Origin: an uncultured Clostridia bacterium
GTDB taxonomy: Bacteria; Bacillota; Clostridia; Christensenellales; CAG-917
NCBI GenBank assembly: GCA_947629635.1
Contig: CANREO010000056.1
Location: 1-6,424, forward strand
Length of the DNA: 6,424 nucleotides
Direction: 5' to 3'
Shown here: positions 5,375-6,424 of the stretch, piece after piece
How the letters are laid out: each line of letters starts with the position of its first letter
Position numbering within the stretch: the first letter of the stretch is position 1
Made by a program: the position numbers and the translations under genes
Notes under the pieces: generated by a model
Databases searched by the model: none
What the model saw: only the letters and a program-made list of their open reading frames with translations
What the model was told of the DNA's origin: nothing

Positions 5375-6380
5375 TTTCGGCATTCTCCTCTCTATGAAAC
5401 TCGTCGTTCGCGCTCATTTCGTCAATATCATCGGCAATAGCCTGATTGTCTTTTCTGAAGCCGTATTCGACCGTATCGACGACAGTCGTACCATCCGTAT
5501 AGAAACTGTATCCCTTTACTTTATAATAGCTTACAAGTTCCACTGCCCTAAGCAAGAAATAATATATAGACGGCAAGATGAGCACAATCAGCCCTCCGGT
5601 CGGCAACGCGAGCAGTACGGTCAGAATATACACGATGCTGAACGTGATCACATACGATTTGAAAAGTCCGCGAATGTTCGCCCTGACGTTGGGAAAACTG
5701 CGAGAGAGATTGGCGAATATTCTTGTGTTCGGATGATGCAAATATCTCGGCAACCAACCGCTGAACAGCAATGCCTTAAGCGAGCAGAACAACACAGTAA
5801 ACACTATCATGATAGGCAACGTAAAAAAGCCGATGACGTCAAACAACGCAAGCCCTATCGACAGGAACAACGTCACGAATATGATGTCTATGGGCAAAGC
5901 CACAGAAAGCCTCGCAAGCGAATATTTACAACATTTTTTCAGGTTCATGGCAAGATTGCTCGCAAAACCGAAACGCAAATTGTCCGCCATAAGTTTGTCT
6001 ATGATGTCTCCTATCGTATAGTAAGAGAGACCCATCAAAAAACTGTAGAGGCAATAGAGAAAAATTATTGCAAATACAAGCCCCGTCGTAAGGCCCGGGT
6101 TTTTGGCGATCGCGCTCAAAGCGCCCACGAATTGCGGAATGAGGTCATCCGCCGCAGAGCGCATACTCAAACTACCGTTCCAGACCATTGTCGCCGTAGT
6201 TTTTATGCCGGCTACGTATGAGCCGATCTCTGTTGTGGCGGCAAGCGCTTTGTAAAGCGGCACCGCAATTGCGGCCCCTATGGCTGCCGTAATGAGCAAA
6301 CATATCAATATCCACACCAGGATCTTGAGCACGTAGCCCATGTGCGAAAATAGGATCGAGATCGAATACTTAAATTCCAT
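5364..6380 (-). CDS. Polytopic membrane protein of unknown function (338 aa)
   Basis: Six probable transmembrane helices: about 16-44, 97-120, 158-178, 180-207, 240-260 and 262-283. A roughly 50-residue polar segment (45-96), likely outside the cell, follows helix 1. The C-terminal tail (284-338) is hydrophilic and strongly acidic (DDIDEMSANDEFHREENAEN), consistent with a cytoplasmic end. No signal peptidase site, transporter signature or catalytic motif stands out. It resembles the loosely defined multi-pass membrane proteins common in Clostridia, but I do not recognise a named family. The ATG at 6380 has GGAGA at 6389-6385, 4 nt away. Its last codons overlap the start of the PH-domain gene, and an association between the two products is a reasonable but untested inference. 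Confidence 0.85.
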   Translation of the reverse strand: MEFKYSISILFSHMGYVLKILVWILICLLITAAIGAAIAVPLYKALAATTEIGSYVAGIKTTATMVWNGSLSMRSAADDLIPQFVGALSAIAKNPGLTTGLVFAIIFLYCLYSFLMGLSYYTIGDIIDKLMADNLRFGFASNLAMNLKKCCKYSLARLSVALPIDIIFVTLFLSIGLALFDVIGFFTLPIMIVFTVLFCSLKALLFSGWLPRYLHHPNTRIFANLSRSFPNVRANIRGLFKSYVITFSIVYILTVLLALPTGGLIVLILPSIYYFLLRAVELVSYYKVKGYSFYTDGTTVVDTVEYGFRKDNQAIADDIDEMSANDEFHREENAENGK

Positions 6381-6424
6381 ATATTCTCCGATAACTTTTT
6401 TATTTGTAAAAGCTCTATTTTTTC
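6381..6424 (-). promoter_or_regulatory. Ribosome binding site and AT-rich leader of the six-gene run
   Basis: Between the right edge and the first gene lie 44 AT-rich bases holding the Shine-Dalgarno GGAGA (6389-6385). No complete promoter can be assigned: a TTTACA-like element is visible but no matching -10 box lies at a usable distance before the start codon. The operon may begin further upstream, outside the window. Confidence 0.5.

Noticed and set aside
5157..6221. A 354-aa plus-strand open frame opposite the membrane-protein genes
   Set aside because: It is rich in Arg, Gln and His with no domain logic and no Shine-Dalgarno site. It is the complement of a hydrophobic, well-formed membrane protein and its length is a codon-usage side effect.

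Overview
The window looks like chromosomal housekeeping DNA from an uncultured member of the Clostridia/Firmicutes. The evidence is gene content and order (alr, 5-formyl-THF cyclo-ligase, rsmD, coaD, then a small DivIVA/ATP-synthase-B-like coiled-coil protein), Shine-Dalgarno sites of the GGAGG type, near-consensus sigma-A promoters and the standard code with TGA as stop. I cannot name the genus. Nothing points to a mobile element, phage, CRISPR array or defence island.

Layout, read leftwards along the minus strand. At 6380-923 there is one tightly packed run of six genes with overlaps or tiny gaps: a six-helix membrane protein of unknown function, a two-helix protein with a probable bacterial PH-like domain, a DUF2156 (MprF C-terminus-like) protein fused to a GNAT acetyltransferase, a compact alanine racemase (alr), 5-formyltetrahydrofolate cyclo-ligase, and one reading frame that joins RsmD to CoaD. 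After a 76-bp AT-rich gap carrying its own promoter comes the coiled-coil protein (846-367). Bases 103-366 are sparsely coding and hold one plausible plus-strand small gene. At the left edge a perfect TTGACA-N17-TATAAT promoter drives a tRNA-Leu(GAG) gene cut off by the window boundary.

Functionally, the run mixes cell-envelope roles (D-alanine for peptidoglycan, two membrane proteins, an acyl/aminoacyl-transferase-type protein) with one-carbon metabolism, 16S rRNA methylation and coenzyme A synthesis. Stop/start junctions such as TGA-A-ATG and TGA-T-ATG suggest translational coupling across the run. The genes look co-transcribed rather than one pathway.

The most unusual item is the linkerless RsmD-CoaD fusion, with an A8 run just before the junction where slippage would give a near-complete RsmD alone. 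The DUF2156-GNAT fusion, the shortened Alr, the small gene beside the tRNA and a 12-bp inverted repeat there are secondary. I see no clear evidence of an entirely new system.
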